DNA from: Lentisphaerota bacterium
Lineage (GTDB): Bacteria; Verrucomicrobiota; Kiritimatiellia; UBA8416; VGWJ01
Direction of reading: 5' to 3'
Length of the DNA: 64,000 nt
Assembly (NCBI GenBank): GCA_016873635.1
Contig: VGWJ01000009.1
Location: 1 to 64,000 of the forward strand
The notes below the pieces were generated by a model, which was given only the letters and a program-made list of their open reading frames with translations, ran no database searches and was not told where the DNA came from. The translations under genes were made by a program, and so were the position numbers. The number at the start of each line of letters is the position of its first letter. The first letter of the stretch is position 1. Of this stretch, positions 15,893 to 23,289 are shown piece by piece.

Positions 15893-17004
15893 GGCGCCGC
15901 TTCCGCCCCCTCCAGTTGATAGAGGACATAGCGCCGCAGAGCCTGCCCCTGTCCGCCGTCCATCCGCGCCGAGGGGTTCCCGTCCCGCATCAGGCACAGG
16001 TTGGCGCGGCGGAAGCCCTTTTCCCGGATCGCGCGGTACACGCGGTTCATCAGCAGCAGCGCCACGCCCGACCCGCGCGCCGCGGGCCGCACGCCCAGCG
16101 TCTTGATATTCACCGTGTCCGTCCGCCTTCTGAGAAGCAGGAACTTCAGCCGCGCCGCCGGCGTACGGCGGCCCCGCATGGCCCGCACCGCGCGGAAGCA
16201 GTCGGCGAAAGCGAAGACGAACCCGACGTCCTCGCCCTTCGGGGAGCGGGCGAACCATACCAGGTCACGGTCCAGCAGCGCGCGGGAACCGGCGTAGAGG
16301 GCGCCGAATTCGTCGCGCGACAGGGGCGCGTACAGGAAATTGTCCTCGAAGATCGCGCGGGACAGCTCGTAGAGGCGATCCAGCTCCCGTTCGAAGCGGT
16401 CGAGATCCATGCGTTCCAGGACATACCCGTGCCGCTCGCACCGACGGGCGATGGCCGCGGTGTTCTTCTCCGCCTCTTCGAGGCGGGTGACGTACGTCGA
16501 GGAGTACCCTTCCAGCGCGCGGAAGCCGCGGCTTTCCCACAGCGCGCGGTAGTAAGGCGGGTTGTAAGGCTCCATCAGGAAGGGCGGACGATCGAAGGGG
16601 CCGATGTTCAGCCGGTAGGCGTGCCACGTGTCCCCGTTCATCGGGCCGACGATGCGTCCCGCGCCGCGCGCGCGCAGCCACGCGACCGCGCGATCGAAGA
16701 GCGCGTGCGCGGCCGGCCCGTCATCCAGCGCCTCGAAGAAGCCTATCATCCCGCAGGGGGCCCCCGAAGGGTCGCGCAGCGAAGGCGACAGGCGGGCCAC
16801 GGCCCGCGCCGCGGGCGCCGCCCCGCGCGAGGCCAGCAGAATCTCCTGCCGGCCGCGGAAGTCGGGCCGGAGAACGTCGGCGCGCGTCCTGGCGGCGGCC
16901 GTCGCGCAGTGAAAGCGGTCGTTACGGTAGACGGCGGAAGGCAGCGCAAGGAAACCGTCCAGCGCTTCTCCGATGCCGCGAACGCTGATGCCTGCCGGAA
17001 CCAG
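15889..17004 (-). CDS. GNAT-like (YghO-type) acyltransferase, apparent CTG start
   Basis: A protein of the YghO-like GNAT group, seen from MIGFFEALDD, VGPMNGDTWHAYRLNIG, MEPYNPPYYRALWESRGF to VKTLGV-type strand NIKTLGVRPAARGSGVA near the C-terminus. The first ATG/GTG in frame is GTG 16800, but coding-like sequence with family features (EALDGFLALPSAVYRNDRF) continues upstream to an in-frame TAG at 17029-17031. No ATG, GTG or TTG lies in between. A strong AAGGGAGG (minus strand, 17011-17018) sits six bases before CTG 17004, giving 371 residues, the usual family length. Either CTG is the start or a frameshift hides the true one. Its stop overlaps the ligase ATG. Confidence 0.7.
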   Translation of the reverse strand: MVPAGISVRGIGEALDGFLALPSAVYRNDRFHCATAAARTRADVLRPDFRGRQEILLASRGAAPAARAVARLSPSLRDPSGAPCGMIGFFEALDDGPAAHALFDRAVAWLRARGAGRIVGPMNGDTWHAYRLNIGPFDRPPFLMEPYNPPYYRALWESRGFRALEGYSSTYVTRLEEAEKNTAAIARRCERHGYVLERMDLDRFERELDRLYELSRAIFEDNFLYAPLSRDEFGALYAGSRALLDRDLVWFARSPKGEDVGFVFAFADCFRAVRAMRGRRTPAARLKFLLLRRRTDTVNIKTLGVRPAARGSGVALLLMNRVYRAIREKGFRRANLCLMRDGNPSARMDGGQGQALRRYVLYQLEGAEAAP

Positions 17005-17080
17005 AGCGTGCCTCCCTTGGCGCGCAGTCTAGCGCACGCGGCGAGCGGAAGCGAAGCGCAAACGTGACAGCGCTTTTTTC

Positions 17081-17105
17081 TGGTTACTGAGTTTCTTGGT
17101 TACTG
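17081..17105. repeat. Short direct word repeat TGGTTACTG
   Basis: TGGTTACTG occurs at 17081-17089 and 17097-17105 with related bases between. It is another short low-complexity word in a gap between genes, next to the DUF4143 fragment. Confidence 0.4.
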
Positions 17106-17115
17106 GGGTATCCAT

Positions 17116-17250
17116 TTGACTGGCGTTCACACCATACCTGCCATCCAAGAAAAGCGCGTCATGTGGGATTGGTCCCTGTGTGACGATGCCGGAGCCCGTT
17201 TCGAGAACCTCGTCGCCTCCAACCTGCTCAAGTACGGCGACGAGAGCGGA
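17116..17250 (+). pseudogene. DUF4143 ATPase fragment
   Basis: A stretch of about 45 codons reads IQEKRVMWDWSLCDDAG then ARFENLVASNLLKYGDE. This is the conserved core of the DUF4143 domain of AAA ATPases (DWS..DDxGARFENLVASHLLK). Neither the AAA domain nor the end of DUF4143 is present, and the frame fades after about 17250, although it stays open to 17355. It lies tail-to-tail with an intact AAA/DUF4143 gene but is from a different subfamily, so it is not simply a broken copy of that gene. Confidence 0.55.
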
Positions 17251-17390
17251 TCACGAGTAGTGTCCGCTCTCATCGTCAGCCGCTATCGTCGCCGTTCTCG
17301 TCAACCGATCTGCGAAACCTGCCGCTTCAAACAGCTCCGCGTGCTCACCGAATGACCGCGTAGCCGCGTTGCCCCGAAATCCGAATGGCA

Positions 17391-18725
17391 CTAAGATAAG
17401 ACATCTAACGGAAACTTGGAAGCGAGATAGAGCGGATAGTAGTGGCGCGCGAGGTGTCTGTCGCTTCCGGCGTTGCGCCCGCTGAACACCGCGCTGAAAG
17501 CCGGCTTGTACTTGTCCGCAAACGATTTCAGGCTCTTGGCCTGGGTCACCCAGCCCGACTTGACTTCAACCGGAACCACGGCGCCGTCCACGTCCGTGAC
17601 GAATTCCACTTCGGCCGCGCCTTCCCTCCAGCAGGCCAGATTGGTCCGGTTCCCGGCCCGGAACGTCTGGGCCACAAAGTTCTCCGCGTAGTAGCCCTTG
17701 TAAGTGCCGAAATCGTAGTCGAGCACAGCCTTTGCCGGCAACCGGCTCAATGCGCCGAGGATCCCCACGTCAAACACGAAGAGCTTGAAGGCATTGTCCT
17801 TCGTATAGGCGGAGAAGGGCAACTGGCCGCAGTTGGCGATCGGAAGACGAATCACGAGTCCCGCCGCCTCCAGCCAATCGATCACCCCGGCCATTCGCTC
17901 ATAGCCCTTGATGCCGGGGAGGACATCTTTGAAGACGAACTTCTGCGCGGCGCCGCCCGGGTCGCGTCCGATCTGGGCCGGGACGTTGCGCCACAGGCGT
18001 TCGAGATGCATGGCGTTCTGCTTGCCGCAATGCTTCGCCATGTCCGCGATGTATTCCGATACCAGACGCGTCTGGATGCCTCTGGCCTCTTGAAAGGCGG
18101 CATACGGATCCTCGCGTTTCGTCATGAATGCGGCGACAACTTCGGGCAAGCCGCCGGTCACCAGGTAGAGTTTGAATTCGTCCCACAGCTTCTGGTGCAG
18201 CGCCGGCGAAAGGGGCGCCAGTTCGCCGATTCCGGCAAAGCTCTCCTGAAGGAGCGGATTTCCTCCGGCCATGAGAAACTCGTCGAACGTCAGCGGAAAC
18301 ATGTGCAGTTCATCGACCTTGCCCACAGGAAACGAGCTCTCCCCAAGATGAACCCCGAGCAGCGACCCCGCCGTGCAGACCGCCAATTCCGGCATTTCCT
18401 CCGCGAAGTATTTCAAACTGGTCAACGCGCGTGGACATTGCTGTATCTCGTCCAGAATGAGCAGGTCCGCCCGGCGGTCAATCGGATTCCCGAGCATCAG
18501 CGAAAAATCCCTGATGATCCCCGTCGGGCTCAAGTCCCCTGAGAACACGGGCACGAACCGGCTCATCTCTTCGAAGTTGACATAATGGACCTTGACGAAG
18601 CAGTTTGCACCGAACTCTTTGAGGATGAATGTCTTGCCGACCTGTCTTGCCCCTTGAAGGAGCAAGGGCTTGCGTCCGCAGGCATCCTTCCACGTCTTCA
18701 GGCGATCAACAATCGTCCTCTTCAT
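17391..18725 (-). CDS. AAA-family ATPase with C-terminal DUF4143
   Basis: A 444-residue protein. The N-terminal AAA module has Walker A LQGARQVGKT (residues 23-32), Walker B LLILDEIQQCP near 90 and a sensor-like CTAGSLLGVHLGE. The C-terminal DUF4143 domain carries YYAENFVAQTF and AEVEFVTDVDGAVVPVEVKSG, a nuclease-like D-E-V-K pattern (ED..E-x-K). Such proteins are common, mobile and of unsettled function; a defence or addiction role is often guessed. It stands alone. An AT-rich TGATATTAC upstream (about 18730) could be its -10. Confidence 0.85.
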   Translation of the reverse strand: MKRTIVDRLKTWKDACGRKPLLLQGARQVGKTFILKEFGANCFVKVHYVNFEEMSRFVPVFSGDLSPTGIIRDFSLMLGNPIDRRADLLILDEIQQCPRALTSLKYFAEEMPELAVCTAGSLLGVHLGESSFPVGKVDELHMFPLTFDEFLMAGGNPLLQESFAGIGELAPLSPALHQKLWDEFKLYLVTGGLPEVVAAFMTKREDPYAAFQEARGIQTRLVSEYIADMAKHCGKQNAMHLERLWRNVPAQIGRDPGGAAQKFVFKDVLPGIKGYERMAGVIDWLEAAGLVIRLPIANCGQLPFSAYTKDNAFKLFVFDVGILGALSRLPAKAVLDYDFGTYKGYYAENFVAQTFRAGNRTNLACWREGAAEVEFVTDVDGAVVPVEVKSGWVTQAKSLKSFADKYKPAFSAVFSGRNAGSDRHLARHYYPLYLASKFPLDVLS

Positions 18726-18917
18726 GGCGCAGTAATATCACATTCCCGCGACTTTCTCCTAGCACTTTGTCGCGGCAGAAGGAGGGCAACCGACAGCCCC
18801 GGAGCGGAATGGGTCACAATTCGTCGCCCGTACGCGTCGACCGAAAGAGAAGAGAAAGATCGGACGACCCGCCTTCGCCCAAGAGACTATTTACCTGGCA
18901 CCGTTATGGAAAGATGA

Positions 18918-18946
18918 TTGACGGAAACGGCATGATGTCATACATT
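18918..18946 (+). promoter_or_regulatory. Promoter of the CopG/PIN pair
   Basis: TTGACG (18918-18923) and TACATT (18941-18946) with an ideal 17-bp spacer. The antitoxin ATG at 18954 is only seven bases after the -10, and no ribosome site precedes it, so the mRNA is probably leaderless. Confidence 0.5.
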
Positions 18947-18953
18947 GTCAGAC

Positions 18954-19175
18954 ATGAAGACAGCGACGCTTAGTATTCGATTGGATGAGGACCTGGACCG
19001 GCTGCTCGGAAAGGCCAGCCGGCAAGCGGGGCGGAGCCGAAGCGATGTGGCGCGCGATGCGCTCCGCCGGCAATTGCGTCTCACGCAGTTTGAGGCTGTT
19101 CGTCGGCGTATGATGCCTTTTGCGGAGGCGCGCGGCCTGCTGACCGACGAGGATGTCTTCGCCAAGGTCACATGA
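18954..19175 (+). CDS. Ribbon-helix-helix (CopG-like) antitoxin
   Basis: A 73-residue protein with the ribbon-helix-helix motif TATLSIRLDEDLDRLLGKAS followed by RSRSDVARDALRRQL. The C-terminal part (FEAVRRRMMPFAEARGLLTD) probably binds the toxin. ATG 18954 is used; a TTG at 18945 in the same frame adds only three residues. The stop overlaps the PIN toxin ATG (ATGA). Confidence 0.85.
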   Translation: MKTATLSIRLDEDLDRLLGKASRQAGRSRSDVARDALRRQLRLTQFEAVRRRMMPFAEARGLLTDEDVFAKVT

Positions 19176-19594
19176 AGGTGTTTCTCGACACCAACGTCGT
19201 CGCCAGTGCGACGGCAACCCGAGGACTCTGTGCTGATGTGCTTCGCACGGTGATCGAGTTCCATGACCTTGTCGTCTCCGAACATCTTGTCGGGGAACTC
19301 CGGCGCGTGCTCAAGGACAAGTTCGGCGCTCCGCCAGACCTGATCGCGGATGTGGTCTGGCTTCTCGGCCAGGACACGATCACGTCGGATGCCGACCCAC
19401 TTCGCGATCTGCCGTTGTCTGATCCTGCGGATGTCGCCATTGTCTCGTCGGCGCTCAACGGCGCGGCAGACGTGCTTGTCACGGGCGACAAGGAGATTCT
19501 TGACCTGCGTCGAGTTGGGTCGCTGGAGATTCTGACGCCTCGTCAATTCTGGGACAGAGAGCGGGGCCAACAAGGCGGCGGACACGTACGGTGA
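19172..19594 (+). CDS. PIN-family toxin (TIGR00305-like)
   Basis: A 140-residue PIN-domain protein beginning MKVFLDTNVVASATATRG, with further active-site acids in DLVVSEHLVGELRRVL, SDPADVAIVSSAL and DVLVTGDKEIL. The TGDKEIL and final FW motif are typical of the putative TA toxin component, PIN family. It is co-translated with the ribbon-helix-helix antitoxin. Confidence 0.85.
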   Translation: MKVFLDTNVVASATATRGLCADVLRTVIEFHDLVVSEHLVGELRRVLKDKFGAPPDLIADVVWLLGQDTITSDADPLRDLPLSDPADVAIVSSALNGAADVLVTGDKEILDLRRVGSLEILTPRQFWDRERGQQGGGHVR

Positions 19595-19725
19595 ATCCTG
19601 GCGGGTTCACCGCCGGTCACCGCCACCGTTGAGACTGTCGAAAACCTCTCATTTCTTTCCCGTCTCTGATTGAACCTGCCGACGTGGCTGGTAGACTTCC
19701 GGCAAGTAGACTGCCGGAGGGAGAG

Positions 19726-19803
19726 ATGCCGCGCTACAAAGCCTACGACTACGACCAGCTCATGATAAGGGGGCGGTTAAGGATGCGGCTAAGTGTACGA
19801 TGA
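19726..19803 (+). mobile_element. Transposase N-terminal fragment
   Basis: The first 14 codons, MPRYKAYDYDQLMI, match the opening of a common DDE transposase group whose members begin with YK.YDYDQ. After that the frame is unrelated (RGRLRMRLSVR) and stops at 19803. A ribosome-site-like GGAGGGAGAG precedes it. The remains are too short to assign an IS family, and I see no terminal inverted repeats. Confidence 0.45.
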
Positions 19804-19809
19804 AGTGTG

Positions 19810-20070
19810 TCAGGCACGGGCGGCTACCTTGGAGAGCGCTGTTAGCATTGCTGCAATCCGGCGGAGCCGTTCGCGCCCCGCTTCCGCTCGCGCCACATCA
19901 GCGACGCCGCCGGCAGTGGCAAGATCGACCAGCGACGCCGACGGGATGGTGGCCTTGAAAGCGGTTTCAGTCGCAGACCATGTGCTGCTGGCGTGAGCAA
20001 TGTTGAGCAGAATGCTCTCCGCACCACGGTCCAGATGATCGCATGCCGCTTTCGACTTCTTGGACCACAA
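19810..20070 (-). pseudogene. Decayed four-helix-bundle (S23-like) gene
   Basis: The frame contains ACDHLDRGAESILLNIAHAS and, near its end, AGRERLRRIAAMLTALSK, both typical of four-helix-bundle proteins (DRAxxSIxLNIAEG ... GRExLxxIxxML). The middle, where RFFxIAxGSALEC is expected, is shifted (KATIPSASLVDLATAGG), and the first helix is missing. It is therefore probably frameshifted and truncated. The rest of the 19595-20127 gap is the transposase fragment and featureless sequence. Confidence 0.5.
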
Positions 20071-20127
20071 GATATCGGGGTACCCACTCTAAACCCGGAA
20101 GGACCGAAAACATTTCCGACGGGGCCT

Positions 20128-20523
20128 TTATCTCGCCGGGGCCGAATAGGACGCGGTTTCCGGCCTGAGGCTTGTTTGCCGCGGCTCACGGAAGATGAAG
20201 AAAACGGCGCCCATAAGGCACAGCCCCGCCCAGACGTAGTTCCACGACCATGCCTGCCGCATGTAAAGCACGGCAAAGGGGACAAACACGGAGAGCGTGA
20301 TGACTTCCTGGATGATCTTGAGCTGGGAAAGGGAAAGCGTTCCGTAGCCGATCCGGTTGGCGGGAACCTGGAACAGGTACTCGCACAGGGCGATGGCCCA
20401 GCTCGCCAGCGCGGCGATCAGCCAGGGTTTGTGCGCGAGGTTGCGCAGATGCGCATACCATGCGAAAGTCATGAACGTGTTGGAAACGGCGAGCAGCGCA
20501 ACGGTCAGCAGCGTTCGGTTCAT
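20128..20523 (-). CDS. DMT-family membrane protein (DUF486)
   Basis: A 131-residue protein with four hydrophobic helices (LLTVALLAVSNTFMTFAWYA; LIAALASWAIALCEYLF; VITLSVFVPFAVLYM; YVWAGLCLMGAVFFIF). The central NRIGYGTLSLSQLKIIQEVI is the DUF486 signature. The family belongs to the drug/metabolite transporter superfamily, with no known substrate. It is 47 bases after ispG on the same strand and may be the last gene of that run. Confidence 0.88.
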   Translation of the reverse strand: MNRTLLTVALLAVSNTFMTFAWYAHLRNLAHKPWLIAALASWAIALCEYLFQVPANRIGYGTLSLSQLKIIQEVITLSVFVPFAVLYMRQAWSWNYVWAGLCLMGAVFFIFREPRQTSLRPETASYSAPAR

Positions 20524-20570
20524 CTGTCTCCTTCATCCCGCCGCGCCTTGGCGGCGGCGGGTCTTGGCGG

Positions 20571-21650
20571 CTATCCGCGCCAGGCGCGGACCCGCTCCAT
20601 GATCGCGGACGCGGCCTCGGCTTCGGCGATCGTGGCGACCGGCTCGCCGCGCACGTACAGCGCGAACTTGCCCTTGCCGCCGGCCACGGCAATGTCCGCG
20701 TCGCGCGCCTCGCCCGGCCCGTTGACCATGCAGCCCATCACGGCCACGCGCGGCCGCGCCGCATCGGGATGGGCGCGGTAGTGCGCGTCCAGCTCCCGCT
20801 CCACCGCCGCCGCCACGTCCGCCACGTCCACCTGCGCGCGGCCGCAGGTCGGGCACGCAACCACGTGCGGCCCCGGCGCGCGCAGCCCCAACGCGCGCAA
20901 CAGCTCCAGCCCCACCAGCACTTCCTGCGACGGCGTGTCGGTGAGCGAAATGCGGATCGTGTCCCCGATGCCGTCGGCCAGCAGCGCGCCCAGGGCCGCG
21001 CAGGAGCGCACCGTGCCCGCCATGAACGTCCCGGCCTCGGTCAGGCCCAGGTGCAGGGGGCAGTCGGTCCGCGCGGCGAGAAGCTCGTACGCTTCGATCG
21101 TGCGCCGCACGTCGGACGACTTGACGGAAATCTTGACGGCGTCGTACCCGAGATCCTCGATGAGGCGCACGTGCTTCATGGCGCTGCCCACCAGCGCCTC
21201 CGCGCTTTCGCGGCCGTGCAGTTCCTCCATCTCCTTCTCGAGCGAGCCGCTGTTCACGCCCACGCGGATGGGGACGTTGCGCTCCTTCGCGGCGCGCACC
21301 ACCTCCGCCACGCGGTCCGGCCCGCCGATGTTGCCCGGGTTGATGCGCAGGCCGTCCGCGCCGGCTTCCACCGACGCGATCGCGAGGCGGTAGTCGAAGT
21401 GCACGTCGGCGACCAGCGGCATGCCGACCTCGGCGCGGATCGCGCCGATCGCCCGCGCCGCGGCCTCGTCGGGCACGGCCAGGCGCACGATGTCGCAGCC
21501 CAGCGTCTCGACCCGGCGGATCTCGGTGACGCAGGCCGCCACGTCGCGCGTATCGGTCTTGAGCATGGTCTGCACGCTCACCGGCGCGCCGCCTCCCACG
21601 GCAACGCGGCCGACCCGGATGCGGCGGGTGGCGCGGCGGGCGGCGGTCAT
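20571..21650 (-). CDS. ispG: 4-hydroxy-3-methylbut-2-enyl-diphosphate synthase
   Basis: A 359-residue IspG (GcpE) of the short bacterial type without the plant insert. It catalyses the penultimate MEP-pathway step with a [4Fe-4S] cluster. The TIM-barrel half shows PVSVQTMLKTDTRD, DIVRLAVPDEAAA and LRINPGNIGG. The cluster ligands are CPTCGR near 270 and the CMVNGPGEA region near 310. It overlaps the end of rseP by four bases, and dxr is two genes upstream, so two MEP genes share this run. Confidence 0.95.
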   Translation of the reverse strand: MTAARRATRRIRVGRVAVGGGAPVSVQTMLKTDTRDVAACVTEIRRVETLGCDIVRLAVPDEAAARAIGAIRAEVGMPLVADVHFDYRLAIASVEAGADGLRINPGNIGGPDRVAEVVRAAKERNVPIRVGVNSGSLEKEMEELHGRESAEALVGSAMKHVRLIEDLGYDAVKISVKSSDVRRTIEAYELLAARTDCPLHLGLTEAGTFMAGTVRSCAALGALLADGIGDTIRISLTDTPSQEVLVGLELLRALGLRAPGPHVVACPTCGRAQVDVADVAAAVERELDAHYRAHPDAARPRVAVMGCMVNGPGEARDADIAVAGGKGKFALYVRGEPVATIAEAEAASAIMERVRAWRG

Positions 21651-23068
21651 GGCGCGGTTCCGGGGGGCTGTTGTTCTCTCTGGAACAGGCCCCGCACGAA
21701 GCGGCCCAGCGGCGTGAAACGGTCGATATCGCGGATGCTGATCAGAACGAAGACGCCGATAATGAGCACGGAAAACACGTTGACCAGGATATTGACCACG
21801 CGGGCGTGCACCGGCCGCCGCGTGACCCCTTCCCAGAGCGAGAACACGATGTGCCCGCCGTCCAGCACCGGCAGCGGAAGCAGGTTGATGATGGCCAGGT
21901 TGACGTTCAGGAAGCCGGTGAAGAAGACCGCCAGCATCAGGCTCGCCTTGAGCCAGACCACGTAGTACTTCACGATCGCCACGGGTCCGCCAACCTGCCT
22001 GGCGGCGGACTTGGCCGTGCGCGGCGTCAGCAGTCCGCGGAGGAAACGGAAGATGGCGTTGGTGTGGAAGCGAAGCTGGCGGGAAGGTTGAGGATGGACG
22101 CGCACATCGACGTCCACCGTCAGCGTCGGCCTCTTGAACTCGATGCCGATGCGGGGCATGCCCGCCGCCGGGTCGAACTGCGGCGTGACGTCAAGCGTCA
22201 ACCTCTGGACTTGCCCGTCGCGGGTGCGCTCGACCACGGCGGCGACGGTCTCGTCCCGGTGCGCCTCGACCAGGTCGACCAGATGCGCCCGGCTCAGCAC
22301 CTCCGTTCCCGCAAATTCCACGAGCACGTCGCCGGGCTCCATCCCGGCCCGCGCGGCGCTCATTCCCGGCGAAACGGCATCCACTTCGCATGCGCTGCGG
22401 GAATCGACGCCTGCCACCATCTGCACCCCGAAATCGCACTCCTCCGTCGTGACCGTTATCGTCTTCTCGGTCCGGTCCGGGCTTCGCAGGGCCAGCACGA
22501 CGCTGCCGGCCATCGACGCTTCCTGGATGAACTCGCCCCATGTCTCCACGCTTACGCCGTTGACCGCGACGATCCGGTCGCCCGTGCGCATGCCCGCGGC
22601 GTAGGCCTCGGAATCCGGCGCCACATACCCGGCCACCGTCTCTTCGTTGGCCGTGGTCCAGGGCATGCCCACCCAGTACACGAGCCAGGCGATGCCCACG
22701 GCCAGGAGCACGTTGCCGGAAGCGCCGGCGAGCGAGACGAGGATCTTCTTCCCGGGGCTGATGCGCGGCAGGGGCTCGGCGTCCGCGGCGCCGGCCGGCC
22801 CCTGGATCGCGGTCATGCCGGCGGGATCGAGCTGCGGCAGCGCCACGTAGCCGCCGAACGGAATCGCGCCGATCTTGTAGACGATCCCGCCCCGCTTGCG
22901 CTGCCAGAGGGCCGGGCCGAACCCGATCGAAAAGACCTTGACCACCATGCCGCACAGCCGCGCCACGATGAAGTGCCCGAGCTCGTGCACAAAGATGGTC
23001 ACGCCGAAGAACGCGATTACGGCGAGGGCGACGTAGACGTTGCCTGCGATGGCGGTGAGTAAGTTCAT
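21647..23068 (-). CDS. rseP: RIP metalloprotease RseP (site-2 protease)
   Basis: A 473-residue integral membrane protease. HELGH, in FVHELGHFIVARLCG near residue 23, is the zinc site, and NLLPLPVLDGGH near 420 supplies the third ligand. Between the halves lie PDZ domains (PGMSAARAGMEPGDVLVEF; SEAYAAGMRTGDRIVAVNG). Family role: cleaves anti-sigma factors in the membrane for the envelope stress response, and clears signal peptides. ATG 23068 was chosen over 23164, since MNLLTAIAGN leads straight into the first membrane helix. Its place next to cdsA, dxr and uppS is a widespread arrangement. Confidence 0.95.
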   Translation of the reverse strand: MNLLTAIAGNVYVALAVIAFFGVTIFVHELGHFIVARLCGMVVKVFSIGFGPALWQRKRGGIVYKIGAIPFGGYVALPQLDPAGMTAIQGPAGAADAEPLPRISPGKKILVSLAGASGNVLLAVGIAWLVYWVGMPWTTANEETVAGYVAPDSEAYAAGMRTGDRIVAVNGVSVETWGEFIQEASMAGSVVLALRSPDRTEKTITVTTEECDFGVQMVAGVDSRSACEVDAVSPGMSAARAGMEPGDVLVEFAGTEVLSRAHLVDLVEAHRDETVAAVVERTRDGQVQRLTLDVTPQFDPAAGMPRIGIEFKRPTLTVDVDVRVHPQPSRQLRFHTNAIFRFLRGLLTPRTAKSAARQVGGPVAIVKYYVVWLKASLMLAVFFTGFLNVNLAIINLLPLPVLDGGHIVFSLWEGVTRRPVHARVVNILVNVFSVLIIGVFVLISIRDIDRFTPLGRFVRGLFQREQQPPGTAP

Positions 23069-23173
23069 TTTCCGACGTCCGTCACTCCCAAGAGGCGCAT
23101 CCGTGCCCGCTCCGGACAGGCGGCCCGCGACCGTGCGCGGGCGAAGTCGGGCCACACGCGTCACCCTGTTCCC

Positions 23174-23200
23174 GCCCGCGCCCGGAGGTCGCGGGCCACC
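23174..23200 (+). repeat. 27-bp dispersed palindromic repeat, copy 2 (intergenic)
   Basis: Identical to 14228-14254 and 50397-50423. It lies in the 200-bp gap between dxr and rseP and abuts a duplicated piece of the dxr 3' end. Confidence 0.8.
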
Positions 23201-23289
23201 TACAGCTTCACCTCCGCCGCCGACGCGCGTTCATCGTCCTGGACAATCGTGGCTTCGGCGAGGGCCACCTACAGCTTCACCTCCGCCGC
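23193..23289 (+). repeat. 28-bp direct repeat duplicating the dxr 3' end
   Basis: The 28-mer at 23193-23220 is repeated exactly at 23262-23289. The second copy encodes the last residues and stop codon of dxr (AAEVKL). The first is a non-coding duplicate 69 bp further on, fused to the 27-bp palindromic repeat. Confidence 0.75.
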
